Assembly: GCA_009782825.1 (NCBI GenBank)
Contig: WRII01000004.1
Location: 30,605 to 94,604 of the forward strand
Length of the DNA: 64,000 nt
Direction of reading: 5' to 3'
Origin: Peptococcaceae bacterium
Lineage (GTDB): Bacteria; Bacillota; Desulfitobacteriia; Desulfitobacteriales; Syntrophobotulaceae
The notes beneath the pieces were generated by a model. It saw only the letters and a list, made by a program, of their open reading frames with translations. It was not told the DNA's origin and did not search any database. The translations under genes were made by a program, and so were the position numbers. Position 1 is the stretch's first letter. Each line of letters begins with the position of its first letter. Of this stretch, positions 1 through 8,136 are shown in pieces.

Positions 1-519
1 AGCGGACAACAGATACTGTGCGGCGCCGTGGTCAGTATTGCCGCATGGCTGTTACTGATGACAATCGGGTTCGCCCTATACGGATCCCAGCTGTCTGGGA
101 CTGATGGCCGGATCATCGGGCTGATTTTGCTAAACACGTTTATTGTGACCGTGGTAGCCCTCTCCCTCGCATCGCTGGCAAGCTTATTTATTCGCAGTCC
201 CAATTCCCAGAGTGCGGCAGCCAATTTGCTGGCCCTTGGCCTCTGCTTTCTAGGCGGCGTCTTTGTCCCACTGCATATGATGGGAGAGAGCATTCTAACC
301 GTGTCAAAATTCACGCCAACCTATTGGTACAGTACAGCGCTAGAGCATATCTGCACCCTGACATCTTTTGGCGGAGATGTCTTGGCTCCGGTCTGGCAAG
401 CCATGCTGATGCAGCTCGCCTTTGCCTTGGCCATCTTCTGCGTCGCTCTTGTAATCAGCAAGTATCAAAACCAGTCGGAACGCTTCTTCAGCAGTATACA
501 GACGGAACTCGAGGCTTGA
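1..519 (+). CDS. ABC-2 type transporter permease, C-terminal part (partial)
   Basis: The reading frame is open from the first base of the window, so the gene begins upstream. The visible 170 or so residues contain four to five hydrophobic segments and the fairly typical ABC-2 permease tail, including a GGVFVPLHMM-like stretch between helices and a final helix before a polar cytoplasmic tail ending SIQTELEA. Such permeases pair with an ABC ATPase to export drugs, peptides or lipids. The ATPase partner is not visible and probably lies upstream. A related but separate ABC-2 system is encoded at 4.99-7.72 kb on the same strand. Substrate unknown. Confidence 0.75.
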   Translation, partial: SGQQILCGAVVSIAAWLLLMTIGFALYGSQLSGTDGRIIGLILLNTFIVTVVALSLASLASLFIRSPNSQSAAANLLALGLCFLGGVFVPLHMMGESILTVSKFTPTYWYSTALEHICTLTSFGGDVLAPVWQAMLMQLAFALAIFCVALVISKYQNQSERFFSSIQTELEA

Positions 520-676
520 TAGCTCTATTTTATAGCGCAACTCTTTTAGTAGGGCGTGTTTGCAAGCCAGCTACCCGCTTCGCTTGAAGCAAGTGCCTAA
601 CGATAACAGTGTGGTGTACGCTTTCATATGCTATAAAGCGGTGTTACAAAGCCGCCATAAGAAAGGAGATATGATT

Positions 677-1459
677 ATGTATCCATCTTCATCCCATGAC
701 ACCCGCGAACAGCATACGCCGCAAATACAATATGATATGCCGCAATCACACTATACACTGCAATCACAATACACACCACAATCGCAATACACACCACAAT
801 CGCAATATGGGCTGCCAACAGATCCTATTCCGCCGGTGACTCCGGGGCGCCATGTCCTGCCGCCGCTGCCATATGCGTATAATGCCTTGGAGGATATTAT
901 TGATGAAAAAACTCTGAGGATTCATCACGATAAACATCACAAAAAATATGTGGAAGACCTTAATAAGGCCGAACTCGCCTTGCAGACAGCCCGAAACAGC
1001 GGTGATTACACGTACATTAAACATTGGGAAAAAGAGGTCGCTTTCAACGGTTCAGGACATATTTTACACAGCCTTTACTGGACGTCGATGAGTCCGCCGG
1101 GCTCGGGCGGGCAGCCCCACCCCGCGACCCAAGCTTACTTGGAGCGTGATTTTGGCGGAATTTCTCACTTTTGGGCACAGTTTTCAGCTGCGGCCAACGC
1201 CGTCGAAGGATCGGGCTGGTGTGTGCTGGGCTACAACCCTTATTTCCGGTCCCTGGAAATCCTGCAGGCGGAGAAACACCAGAACCTGACCCAATGGGGC
1301 GTCATTCCCCTTTTAGTTTGCGATGTTTGGGAGCATGCCTATTATTTGAGCTATCAAAATGAACGGGCGAAATATGTGAAGAACTGGTTTGGGCTAATGA
1401 ACTGGCCTGAGGTTGAGCATCGGTTGAATCAGGCGGAACCCGCTTCTTATTCTTTATAA
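677..1459 (+). CDS. sodA: Fe/Mn superoxide dismutase with repetitive N-terminal extension
   Basis: Converts superoxide to hydrogen peroxide and oxygen. The 260-residue product has a conserved core from about residue 59 (LPPLPYAYNAL) with the metal-ligand contexts HHDKHHKKY near 83, GHILHSLYW near 130 and DVWEHAYY near 216-223, all typical of the Fe/Mn family. Metal specificity cannot be read off. The first 58 residues are not part of the usual fold: they contain tandem QSQYTP units encoded by about 18-bp DNA repeats, reminiscent of low-complexity heads on spore or cell-surface associated dismutases. The start at 677 is chosen because AAAGGAG at 662-668 lies 8 bases upstream; an in-frame ATG at 671 is too close. 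Confidence 0.9.
   Translation: MYPSSSHDTREQHTPQIQYDMPQSHYTLQSQYTPQSQYTPQSQYGLPTDPIPPVTPGRHVLPPLPYAYNALEDIIDEKTLRIHHDKHHKKYVEDLNKAELALQTARNSGDYTYIKHWEKEVAFNGSGHILHSLYWTSMSPPGSGGQPHPATQAYLERDFGGISHFWAQFSAAANAVEGSGWCVLGYNPYFRSLEILQAEKHQNLTQWGVIPLLVCDVWEHAYYLSYQNERAKYVKNWFGLMNWPEVEHRLNQAEPASYSL
742..808 (+). repeat. 18-bp in-frame tandem repeats in the sod N-terminus
   Basis: Near-identical units of the form CACAATCGCAATACACCA repeat about three and a half times and encode QSQYTP-like hexapeptides. They keep the frame open, so copy number could vary without breaking the enzyme. Confidence 0.8.
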
Positions 1460-1481
1460 TGTATAGCCAGATACGAGACAG

Positions 1482-1898
1482 TCAGCGTATCCACTCAAAA
1501 ACAATAGCCTCAGCCTGCTCAACAGGGTCAAACTCATGGTGGTCGCAAGTTAGCACAGCTGTGCCGCTCACGGATGCCTGCCCCAGTAGAATGGCATCGC
1601 CAAGGGAGATTTGATACGAGCCTTTTAACCGGCCCGCTGCCAGAAACACAGCATCCGAGATGTGTTCGATAATTTGAACATCACTGGCTAGCACATCGGC
1701 GATCATTTCATCGGCAAGGGCTTTCCCGCTCTCCCTATAAAAGCCGTAATAAACCTCTAAAAGGTTAATTTTGTGCATGAAGAGCGAAATCAGTCCCTTT
1801 TCTGAAGCCTGCAAACAATCAGAAACAACACCCGCGCCATGCTCATCGTTGAAAAAAGCGATCAATGAGCAAGCATCAAGGATATACAAGGATTTCAT
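1482..1898 (-). CDS. PIN-domain protein, VapC-like toxin
   Basis: A 138-residue PIN-domain protein. It opens with ILDACSLIAFFNDE, the usual first acidic metal-binding motif, has a central SLGDAILLGQA segment matching the conserved Asp region, and ends with the LTCDHHEFD acidic motif. PIN toxins are Mg-dependent ribonucleases held in check by a partner antitoxin. Its start codon overlaps the stop of the upstream antitoxin-like gene by a few bases, the arrangement of a toxin-antitoxin operon. The antitoxin is of RelB/DinJ type rather than the more usual VapB type, so this is a mixed pair. Activity and target RNA are inferred from the family only. Confidence 0.75.
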   Translation of the reverse strand: MKSLYILDACSLIAFFNDEHGAGVVSDCLQASEKGLISLFMHKINLLEVYYGFYRESGKALADEMIADVLASDVQIIEHISDAVFLAAGRLKGSYQISLGDAILLGQASVSGTAVLTCDHHEFDPVEQAEAIVFEWIR

Positions 1899-2185
1899 TC
1901 TTCAAGCTCCTTTTCGCGCTGTTTTTGAATCATAAACATATCCGTGGAAAGTATGTCCTTGTATTTCCCCCGCAGACCCATCGCGGAAGACTTGATCTCC
2001 GGCATGAGTCTATCTACACGGGTTTCCGGACGTAGATCAAATGGAAGCCCACCAACATTACGGGACTGGTAGATAAAGATATTAATCGCATCTGTCAGAC
2101 TCATACCATAACGTTTGTAAATCTTTTCAACTTCCGTCTTAATTTCGGGGTCGATGCGGATATACATGCTTGAAGTTTTGGCCAT
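1895..2185 (-). CDS. RelB/DinJ-like antitoxin
   Basis: A 96-residue protein with an N-terminal ribbon-helix-helix signature (MYIRIDPEIKTEVEKIYKR, then GMSLTDAINIFI) and the short GLPFDL segment usual in RelB/DinJ antitoxins. Such proteins bind their operon promoter and neutralise the toxin encoded next to them. It overlaps the PIN-domain gene by four bases and precedes it, so the two are probably translated together. The ATG at 2185 is chosen because GGAGGTAA at 2191-2198 sits at ideal distance; the longer frame starting further upstream would place this site inside the gene. Confidence 0.75.
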   Translation of the reverse strand: MAKTSSMYIRIDPEIKTEVEKIYKRYGMSLTDAINIFIYQSRNVGGLPFDLRPETRVDRLMPEIKSSAMGLRGKYKDILSTDMFMIQKQREKELEE

Positions 2186-2308
2186 AAAAATTACCTCCAT
2201 GGGGTGTTGTTAGAGTAATTCTACCAAAAAATATGCACAAATGCAATACAATGTTATGAGCAGCACAGTCAGTCGAACATCTCTATGAGGATTGATTACC
2301 CGAACGAG

Positions 2309-2340
2309 AAAACGCACCCTCTCTCAAGAAAGTGCGTTCC
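2309..2340 (-). terminator. Hairpin with T-rich tail (possible terminator)
   Basis: On the minus strand AACGCAC and GTGCGTT form a perfect 7-bp stem (plus-strand arms 2311-2317 and 2332-2338) with a 14-base loop, followed by TTCTCGTT. It lies downstream of the mini-SASP gene and upstream of the toxin-antitoxin pair, so it could separate the two transcripts. Confidence 0.45.
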
Positions 2341-2380
2341 CCTAAGTTTCCGAGAGCCAAGATGCTCTGTCACTCCTATG

Positions 2381-2406
2381 GAAAAACCAACCCAGACCCT
2401 GGGCTT
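2381..2406 (-). terminator. Rho-independent terminator after the mini-SASP gene
   Basis: Reading the minus strand, CCCAG-GGT-CTGGG (plus-strand 2391-2403), extended by weaker pairs, is followed by TTGGTTTTT. It is about 50 bases beyond the stop codon of the 35-residue SASP-like gene on the same strand. Confidence 0.55.
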
Positions 2407-2455
2407 ATCCTAATTATTACTATTCGCTCGGATCAAGCTTAGGAATCCTTCCTCT

Positions 2456-2563
2456 TTAGGAATCCTTCTTTTTCTTTTTAGGCTTATCTTGAGGAATGCC
2501 AGTCTCCTGGGCTATCTCGTACTTGAGATTTTCGATCTCTTCCATACGGTTTTTCTTAGCCAT
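2456..2563 (-). CDS. 35-residue SASP-like protein (alpha/beta SASP N-terminal half)
   Basis: The frame opens at an ATG preceded at ideal distance by AAGGAGGTCAACC, one of the strongest ribosome binding sites in the window, and ends in a TAA followed by a terminator hairpin. The product begins MAKKNRMEEIENLKYEIAQE, continues TGIPQDKP and ends in a run of five lysines then DS. LKYEIAQETGIP closely matches the conserved first helix of alpha/beta small acid-soluble spore proteins, including the EIA-QE site where the germination protease GPR cuts. The second DNA-binding half of the family is absent and replaced by the Lys tail. I infer a spore-core DNA- or GPR-related small protein; a decayed SASP is the alternative. 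Confidence 0.6.
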   Translation of the reverse strand: MAKKNRMEEIENLKYEIAQETGIPQDKPKKKKKDS

Positions 2564-2684
2564 GGTTGACCTCCTTATCTCTTGATAGAGTTAGTATCTA
2601 TCATAACCGGGGAAAAATCCATGACATTTGTTGGCGAAACTTCAAGCATGAGCCACCGATTACATCTGTATTTTCTAGGGGACA

Positions 2685-4823
2685 CTAATGAATCCCTATC
2701 TCAGCCGACGGATACACCCGCTCCACTTCCGCAAACACCTTCCCATAAGCCACCGGATCGGCCAGCGCGCGCACAAGAATGGCACGGCTCTGCTCAATCA
2801 ACTGTCCGTCCCGACTCAAATCCAAAAGCCGCACCTCAGGAAATCCATGCTGACGCAGACCCATCACCTCACCTGGACCACGGAGCTTGAGGTCTTCCTC
2901 CGAAATCTTAAACCCATCTTCCGTTTCACAAAGAACCCGCAAGCGGGCATTATTCATCTGGCGGCTGACAAGAAAGCAATAAGACTGTTCCGCCCCACGC
3001 CCCACACGGCCCCGCAGCTGATGCAGCTGGGCCAAGCCAAACCGTTCAGCATTTTCAATCACCATAATGGTCGCGTTCGGCACATCCACCCCCACCTCAA
3101 TGACAGTGGTAGCCACCAACATATCAATCTCACCCTGGCGAAACCCCTGCATAACGCTCTCTTTTTCCTGACTCTTCATGCGCCCATGAAGCAAGACAAC
3201 CCGGTACTTGGCAAACCGTTCGCACAGCTGCTCATAGCGCCGGGTTGCGGACATAAAATCACTGGTCTCCGTTTCTTCCACCAACGGACACACCACATAA
3301 ATCTGACGCCCCTGACTCATGTGCTGCTCCATAAACTCACACATCTGCCGCCCAACTCCCTGCACCAGGCGCGTGACTATTTTTTGGCGGCCGGCCGGCA
3401 TCTCATCCAGAACAGACAGCTGCAAATCGCCATACACAGTCAAGGCCAGCGTCCTGGGAATCGGCGTCGCCGTCATTACCAGAACATGGGGATTCTCTCC
3501 TTTGTCCTGCAACAGAGTACGCTGCCTGACACCAAAACGGTGCTGCTCATCAGCCACCACCAGCCCCAAAGACGCAAAACGAACACCCTCCTGAATCAGG
3601 GCGCTGGTTCCCACTACGACCTGTATAGTCCCAGAGCGAATGTCCTCCAACGCGTGCCGGCGTTCTTTCTGCGTCTGACTGCCCGTCAACAGACACACAC
3701 GAATCCCCCGAGGCGTAAAAAATGTGTCCAAAGTTTGAAAATGCTGCTGGGCCAACACCTCCGTCGGCGCCATCACCGTCCCTTGATATCCTGAAGTCAC
3801 AGCCTGCAAAAGAGCCATCATAGCCACCACCGTCTTCCCTGATCCCACATCCCCCTGCAGAAGCCGCCGCATAGGAGATCGTTGCTTAAGATCAGCCGAG
3901 ATCTCTTTGAGGGCTCTTCCCTGAGCCTCAGTCAGAGCAAAAGGCAGCTCCCTCGCAAAAGCCATCAGTTCCTCTGTCTCTCCTTCGAGAGCAGAAGCCG
4001 TCTCCGCTTTAGGCTGAGAACGCATACATGCAAAAGCCAGCTGCAACATCAGCACCTCTTCACAAATAAGCCGCCTGCGCGCGGAGTGCAAGCTCTCTTC
4101 ATTGTCCGGCCTGTGCATCTGGCGGTAGGCTTCAGCCCTGGGCACACTCCGCAACTCCTCCCCCTCTGGCAAGATTTCCGGGAACAAGGATTCGCTATAG
4201 GCCAAGCCGTGACTCATGATGGTTCGCAGAGCCTTGGAATTGAGACCAGCGGTCTCCGGATAAACCGGAACAAGGGAACCCGCACTATCCCCTTGTTGAG
4301 CACTCTCAGCCCGCTGAGATGTAAGTGGCCTTTTCTCTATGTTCGTCACGAGAATTTCAGGCACTTTGTCATTCCATTGACCTGGCGAGCCAGTATCTTT
4401 CCACTGTGCCACAGCCGGTACCCTCCGGCCTGTTGATATATCCTCCAGCCGGATCTTCCCCGTAACAGCTACAGGCGTCCCCGAAGGAAAAGATTTAGGA
4501 ATACGGATCTGATTAAACCAGACGCCATGAATCTGTCTTCCCTGCCGTCTTTCTTCCCCTTGTCCCTCATCTTCCTCTTCAATCAGAAGCCTGACAACTT
4601 TGACACGCCCTTGGCTCACATGAGAACCGGCAACCGTTCCCACCACAGTGGCCAATTCCCCGTCCTGCACATCTTCAATGCGCCTCGTCATCACCCGCTC
4701 ATAGCGCCGGGGAAAATGGCACAGCAACTGCTCCATACTGGTGATACCCAGAGATCGCAGAAGTTTGAGCCGATAAGGTCCGACCCCCTTCAAATATTGA
4801 AGATCAGGAATGTCTTGCTTCAT
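2685..4823 (-). CDS. recG: ATP-dependent DNA helicase RecG
   Basis: RecG remodels stalled replication forks and Holliday junctions. The 712-residue product has the N-terminal wedge/OB domain, then a superfamily 2 helicase core: GDVGSGKT (Walker A, about residue 325), the DEQHRFG box near 420, TATPIPRTLAL and, near the end, QLRGRVGR. Length is normal for the family. ATG at 4823 is preferred, with GGAG four bases upstream; a TTG at 4847 would add eight residues but has its purine-rich stretch too close. A charged insert (EEDEGQGEERRQGRQ) sits in the wedge domain. The gene stands alone, with a divergent ABC exporter operon upstream. Confidence 0.95.
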   Translation of the reverse strand: MKQDIPDLQYLKGVGPYRLKLLRSLGITSMEQLLCHFPRRYERVMTRRIEDVQDGELATVVGTVAGSHVSQGRVKVVRLLIEEEDEGQGEERRQGRQIHGVWFNQIRIPKSFPSGTPVAVTGKIRLEDISTGRRVPAVAQWKDTGSPGQWNDKVPEILVTNIEKRPLTSQRAESAQQGDSAGSLVPVYPETAGLNSKALRTIMSHGLAYSESLFPEILPEGEELRSVPRAEAYRQMHRPDNEESLHSARRRLICEEVLMLQLAFACMRSQPKAETASALEGETEELMAFARELPFALTEAQGRALKEISADLKQRSPMRRLLQGDVGSGKTVVAMMALLQAVTSGYQGTVMAPTEVLAQQHFQTLDTFFTPRGIRVCLLTGSQTQKERRHALEDIRSGTIQVVVGTSALIQEGVRFASLGLVVADEQHRFGVRQRTLLQDKGENPHVLVMTATPIPRTLALTVYGDLQLSVLDEMPAGRQKIVTRLVQGVGRQMCEFMEQHMSQGRQIYVVCPLVEETETSDFMSATRRYEQLCERFAKYRVVLLHGRMKSQEKESVMQGFRQGEIDMLVATTVIEVGVDVPNATIMVIENAERFGLAQLHQLRGRVGRGAEQSYCFLVSRQMNNARLRVLCETEDGFKISEEDLKLRGPGEVMGLRQHGFPEVRLLDLSRDGQLIEQSRAILVRALADPVAYGKVFAEVERVYPSAEIGIH

Positions 4824-4992
4824 TGACTCCACACCGGTAAAGGCCAATCCTTTCTAGAATTTAACAAACCTATTTTCGCATGTTTAGAGGCTCTTTGCAA
4901 TCATACTTTCGGATGATACCTTTTTGCTTGGATAAGATCTATAATATGATTAATTAGGCGCACTCCTGAAAAACACACGAGGGGGAATTCAT

Positions 4993-5937
4993 ATGAACGA
5001 AGTCGTTACCATTGTTGACTTGCAGAAAAATTACAAAGACCGCAAGGCCGTGGATGGTATCAGCTTCGATGTCCACAAAGGAGAAATCCTTTGTATTCTA
5101 GGGCCGAACGGAGCCGGGAAAAGTACCACCATCAATATGCTGACTGGCTCGCTGAGCTGTGGCGGCGGCGCCATCCGTTCGGAGCTCATCGGCGGACAGG
5201 ACATCCACGCGAACCTGAACGTCTACAAACGAAATCTGGGCATCGTGCCGCAGGATCTGGCTATCTACGAAGACTTGAGCGCGCAAAATAACGTAGAGTT
5301 CTTTGCTTCCCTTTATGGGCTCAAAGGCGCGGAACTCAAAACCGGCTGCCACTTTGCACTGGAATTCGTCGGCCTGCTGGACCGGGCCAAGGACAAAGCC
5401 AAGACCTTCTCAGGCGGCATGAAGCGGCGGCTGAATATCGCCTGCGCCATCGCTCACAGGCCCGAACTGCTTGTCATGGACGAACCCACTGTCGGCATTG
5501 ACCCGCAATCCCGCAGCCATATCCTCGCGTCCATCCAGCGCCTGCGGGATGAGGGCATGACCCTCATTTATACCACGCACTATATGGAAGAAGTCGAGGA
5601 AATCTCCACCCGGATCATTATCATGGATCATGGTAAAATCATCGCCACCGGCACAAAGGAAGACTTGAAGAAGAACCTTGAAGCGGAAAAAGTGACAACC
5701 ATCGAGGCAGATGATCTGGACACATTCAACACCGATCTTCTGCACAGCATTGTGGGCGTGAAACACGTGACAAACCATGGCAAGCTCGAAATCACGACTA
5801 TCCCTGATATCGAAAACCTCGACCGTATTATCAGCATACTCATTGAAAATGGAAAGAAAATCAACAGCATCACCACACAGACAACCAGCCTGGAAACAGT
5901 ATTCCTCAGCTTGACCGGACGCACCCTGCGGGATTAA
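4993..5937 (+). CDS. ABC-2 exporter ATP-binding protein
   Basis: A 314-residue ATPase with Walker A GPNGAGKS at about residue 37, a Q-loop near VPQDLAIYEDLS, the signature FSGGMKRR near 139, Walker B LLVMDEPTVGID near 159 and the switch His in YTTHYMEE. The C-terminal 90 residues resemble the regulatory tail of drug- and antibiotic-export ATPases. It is the first of three adjacent genes, followed 40 bases later by two permease genes, an arrangement like linearmycin/bacitracin-type resistance exporters (LnrLMN). The substrate cannot be read from sequence. GAGGGGG lies 6-9 bases before the ATG. Confidence 0.9.
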   Translation: MNEVVTIVDLQKNYKDRKAVDGISFDVHKGEILCILGPNGAGKSTTINMLTGSLSCGGGAIRSELIGGQDIHANLNVYKRNLGIVPQDLAIYEDLSAQNNVEFFASLYGLKGAELKTGCHFALEFVGLLDRAKDKAKTFSGGMKRRLNIACAIAHRPELLVMDEPTVGIDPQSRSHILASIQRLRDEGMTLIYTTHYMEEVEEISTRIIIMDHGKIIATGTKEDLKKNLEAEKVTTIEADDLDTFNTDLLHSIVGVKHVTNHGKLEITTIPDIENLDRIISILIENGKKINSITTQTTSLETVFLSLTGRTLRD

Positions 5938-5977
5938 TCAGGATTAAGGGAATAGACTGTAAGGAGGAATGAAAATC

Positions 5978-6739
5978 ATGTACGAATTTCGCCAAATCCT
6001 GAAAACCGATCTCAAAAACCTCTACACCAATCCCATGTGGTGGATTGGCGCCATGGGTCTTCCACTGCTGCTGGCTCTTATCATGGGCTTCATCACCCAA
6101 GGCGCCTACGGAACCAACACTCCCTCTGGAACCGGCGTAACATCCTACAACTACTACGCCATCACCATGTTGATATTCGGAGCCTTGAACAACTCCACCA
6201 TCGCCGCCAACAGCTTCATGGAAGGGCGCATCATGAAAGCCAACATGCGGCTGTGCAATGCCCCTATCCCCAATTCCTTTATCTTCCTTCCGAAAATCAT
6301 CGCGTCCCTTCTCTTTGGAACCCTATGCCACACCCTTGCGGCGAGCGCGATATTCTTCATAACCGGCGTCAACTTTGGCGGAGGAAACGCCATCTTTCTC
6401 TGGCTTCTTTTGCTGGCAGTCTATTTCTTTGCCGTATGTTTTAGCGTCATGCTCTGCTGTATTCTCAAAAAAGAAGAAACCGTCAACATGATCCTGTCCA
6501 CAGCAGTGAGCCTGCTGTGTTTGCTGGGCGGCGCTTTTTTCCCGATGAAGGGATTGGGCCGTATTGTGGAAGTCATCAGCAACATATCCCCCGTCACATG
6601 GATCAGCACAGCCGCATTCCAAGCGGTCTATGACAACAGGCTCATTCTGCTTGGCCTCGTATGTGCCGGAATGCTGGCGCTTGCCGGACTGTGCATAGCG
6701 CTGACCACAAAACTGTTCAACCGGGAGGATTACTTATGA
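5978..6739 (+). CDS. ABC-2 type permease (first subunit of exporter)
   Basis: A 253-residue integral membrane protein with about six hydrophobic helices, a cytoplasmic amphipathic start (YEFRQILKTDLKNLYTN) and a GGAFFPMKGLG loop before the last helices, typical of ABC-2 permeases. ATG at 5978 is chosen because AAGGAGG at 5961-5967 is ten bases away; an in-frame ATG at 5969 is only one base from the site. It follows the ATPase gene and overlaps the next permease gene by four bases (ATGA), so the three are one operon and probably one heterodimeric transporter. Confidence 0.85.
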   Translation: MYEFRQILKTDLKNLYTNPMWWIGAMGLPLLLALIMGFITQGAYGTNTPSGTGVTSYNYYAITMLIFGALNNSTIAANSFMEGRIMKANMRLCNAPIPNSFIFLPKIIASLLFGTLCHTLAASAIFFITGVNFGGGNAIFLWLLLLAVYFFAVCFSVMLCCILKKEETVNMILSTAVSLLCLLGGAFFPMKGLGRIVEVISNISPVTWISTAAFQAVYDNRLILLGLVCAGMLALAGLCIALTTKLFNREDYL

Positions 6740-7722
6740 GAGCGGTATTGAAAAATAACCTGCGGCGTCTTGCCATACACACAATTATCCTGCTCATCAT
6801 TTTTATTGCTGCAGCCGTCGCAGCGGCCATCTTCGCGAGTACCGGGATTAAGCAAACATGGGATGTCGCCGTTGTTTCGGAATCATCTGCCGCATTTAGC
6901 CTCTATCAAAACACAGTTAACCCCGATTCGGTAAAAGTAACCTTGATGGACACAACACCGCTGCGTACCGATCTGGTGTCCGGTAAATATGACGCCATCC
7001 TGACTCTGCATGCCGATGGGAGCCACACAGTGGATTCCATCAAAAGCGAAGATACAACGGCGAAACTGCTGGGCGCTTTGGAAGGTCAACAAAATACGGA
7101 AATTCTATTCAGCGGCCGGGGAACCGGAACCAATGTGCTGGGCTTTCTGATGACATTTCTGCTGCTCATGGGATCGACGTGTATGAGTATGTATGCGGAC
7201 GACAAATCATATGGGCAAATCAGGCGCGTGGCGGCGGCGCCCCTCAAAATCAGCACTTACTTGTTCGCCCACAGCCTGTTTAATTTTTGCTTCCTGTTCT
7301 TCCCGACAATGATTATTCTCTCACTGGTCACGTTCATCAGTAGCGTGGATATTGGGTTCAGCTTCCTGCAGCTCATTGGATTGGTCGCGCTCCTGTGCGC
7401 GTTTTCCTCAGTCTTTTGCCTGCTGCTCTTTTCCCTGCTCTCCGACAAAAACGATTCAGCGAAAATGACTGGCAATACCATCATCATCCTCACATCCATA
7501 CTGGCCGGGGGCTTCTTCGCCTTTGATCAGGGAAATCACGCGTTGAGCCTCATCATCCAAGTCCTCCCTCAGAAGGCCCTTTTGACAGTGGCCAACGGGT
7601 TGGAACAGCACCTGTCTCTCTCCGCCTTTCTCCCCGCCCTCGTCTATCTGGCGGCACTCATTGTTGCTTTCTATGTGATTTCGGTGATCAAGACAAAGCG
7701 CGCTTATGTCGGAAAACGTTGA
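6736..7722 (+). CDS. ABC-2 type permease (second subunit of exporter)
   Basis: A 328-residue protein with an N-terminal helix, a large extracytoplasmic domain of about 120 residues (DVAVVSESSAAFSLY through NTEILFSGR) and five C-terminal helices, the YhgE/Pip-like ABC-2 plan. The start overlaps the stop of the preceding permease gene, with GGGAGG eight bases upstream, and indicates translational coupling. The two permeases differ in architecture, as in heterodimeric exporters. The 3' end overlaps the next short frame by 17 bases. Confidence 0.85.
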   Translation: MRAVLKNNLRRLAIHTIILLIIFIAAAVAAAIFASTGIKQTWDVAVVSESSAAFSLYQNTVNPDSVKVTLMDTTPLRTDLVSGKYDAILTLHADGSHTVDSIKSEDTTAKLLGALEGQQNTEILFSGRGTGTNVLGFLMTFLLLMGSTCMSMYADDKSYGQIRRVAAAPLKISTYLFAHSLFNFCFLFFPTMIILSLVTFISSVDIGFSFLQLIGLVALLCAFSSVFCLLLFSLLSDKNDSAKMTGNTIIILTSILAGGFFAFDQGNHALSLIIQVLPQKALLTVANGLEQHLSLSAFLPALVYLAALIVAFYVISVIKTKRAYVGKR

Positions 7723-8095
7723 CGGCAGCAAAACCATCTACTCCGGCATTTGCTGCGCCGTCGGCTACAACGCCCCGGCGGCCTCCTGCGCGTTGCGGGC
7801 GAGCCTGGACAACTTTTCTGAAAGCGACTTCAAAGACAGAACCGGCGAACCCATCCTGGCCGCCGCCTTAATGGACGAAGCCCGCCTGTGGGGCTCGGCG
7901 CGGCTCGCCCAGTGGGCATGGTTTGCCATCGATGAAGCCCTGGAACCCTTCGACGAAGCCGAACACGCGGCCATCCCCATCGTGCTCTGCGTCGCCGGAG
8001 ACGACCGCCCGTTAGGCTCGGCGGACGAACGGTTACACACCATGAAAGAAGCCGAACAGGCGCTGGAGAGGCCGATAGCAAAAACAATGGCATGA
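7706..8095 (+). CDS. Beta-ketoacyl-synthase-like fragment
   Basis: A 129-residue product rich in Ala, with IYSGICCAVGYNAPAASCALRASLDNF near the start, then FKDRTGEPILAA and IPIVLCVAGDDRP. This pattern resembles the N-terminal half of ketosynthase-fold proteins that accompany some type VI secretion or toxin-delivery clusters. The catalytic Cys/His/His half is missing, so the protein is either a fragment or a non-catalytic thiolase-fold protein. The start lies inside the end of the exporter permease gene and has no clear ribosome binding site. I treat it as probably degenerate; the assignment rests on remembered family resemblance only. Confidence 0.4.
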   Translation: MSENVDGSKTIYSGICCAVGYNAPAASCALRASLDNFSESDFKDRTGEPILAAALMDEARLWGSARLAQWAWFAIDEALEPFDEAEHAAIPIVLCVAGDDRPLGSADERLHTMKEAEQALERPIAKTMA

Positions 8096-8136
8096 TCTCC
8101 CTCGAATGCGCGGAGAATGTGATGAATATCCTGACC

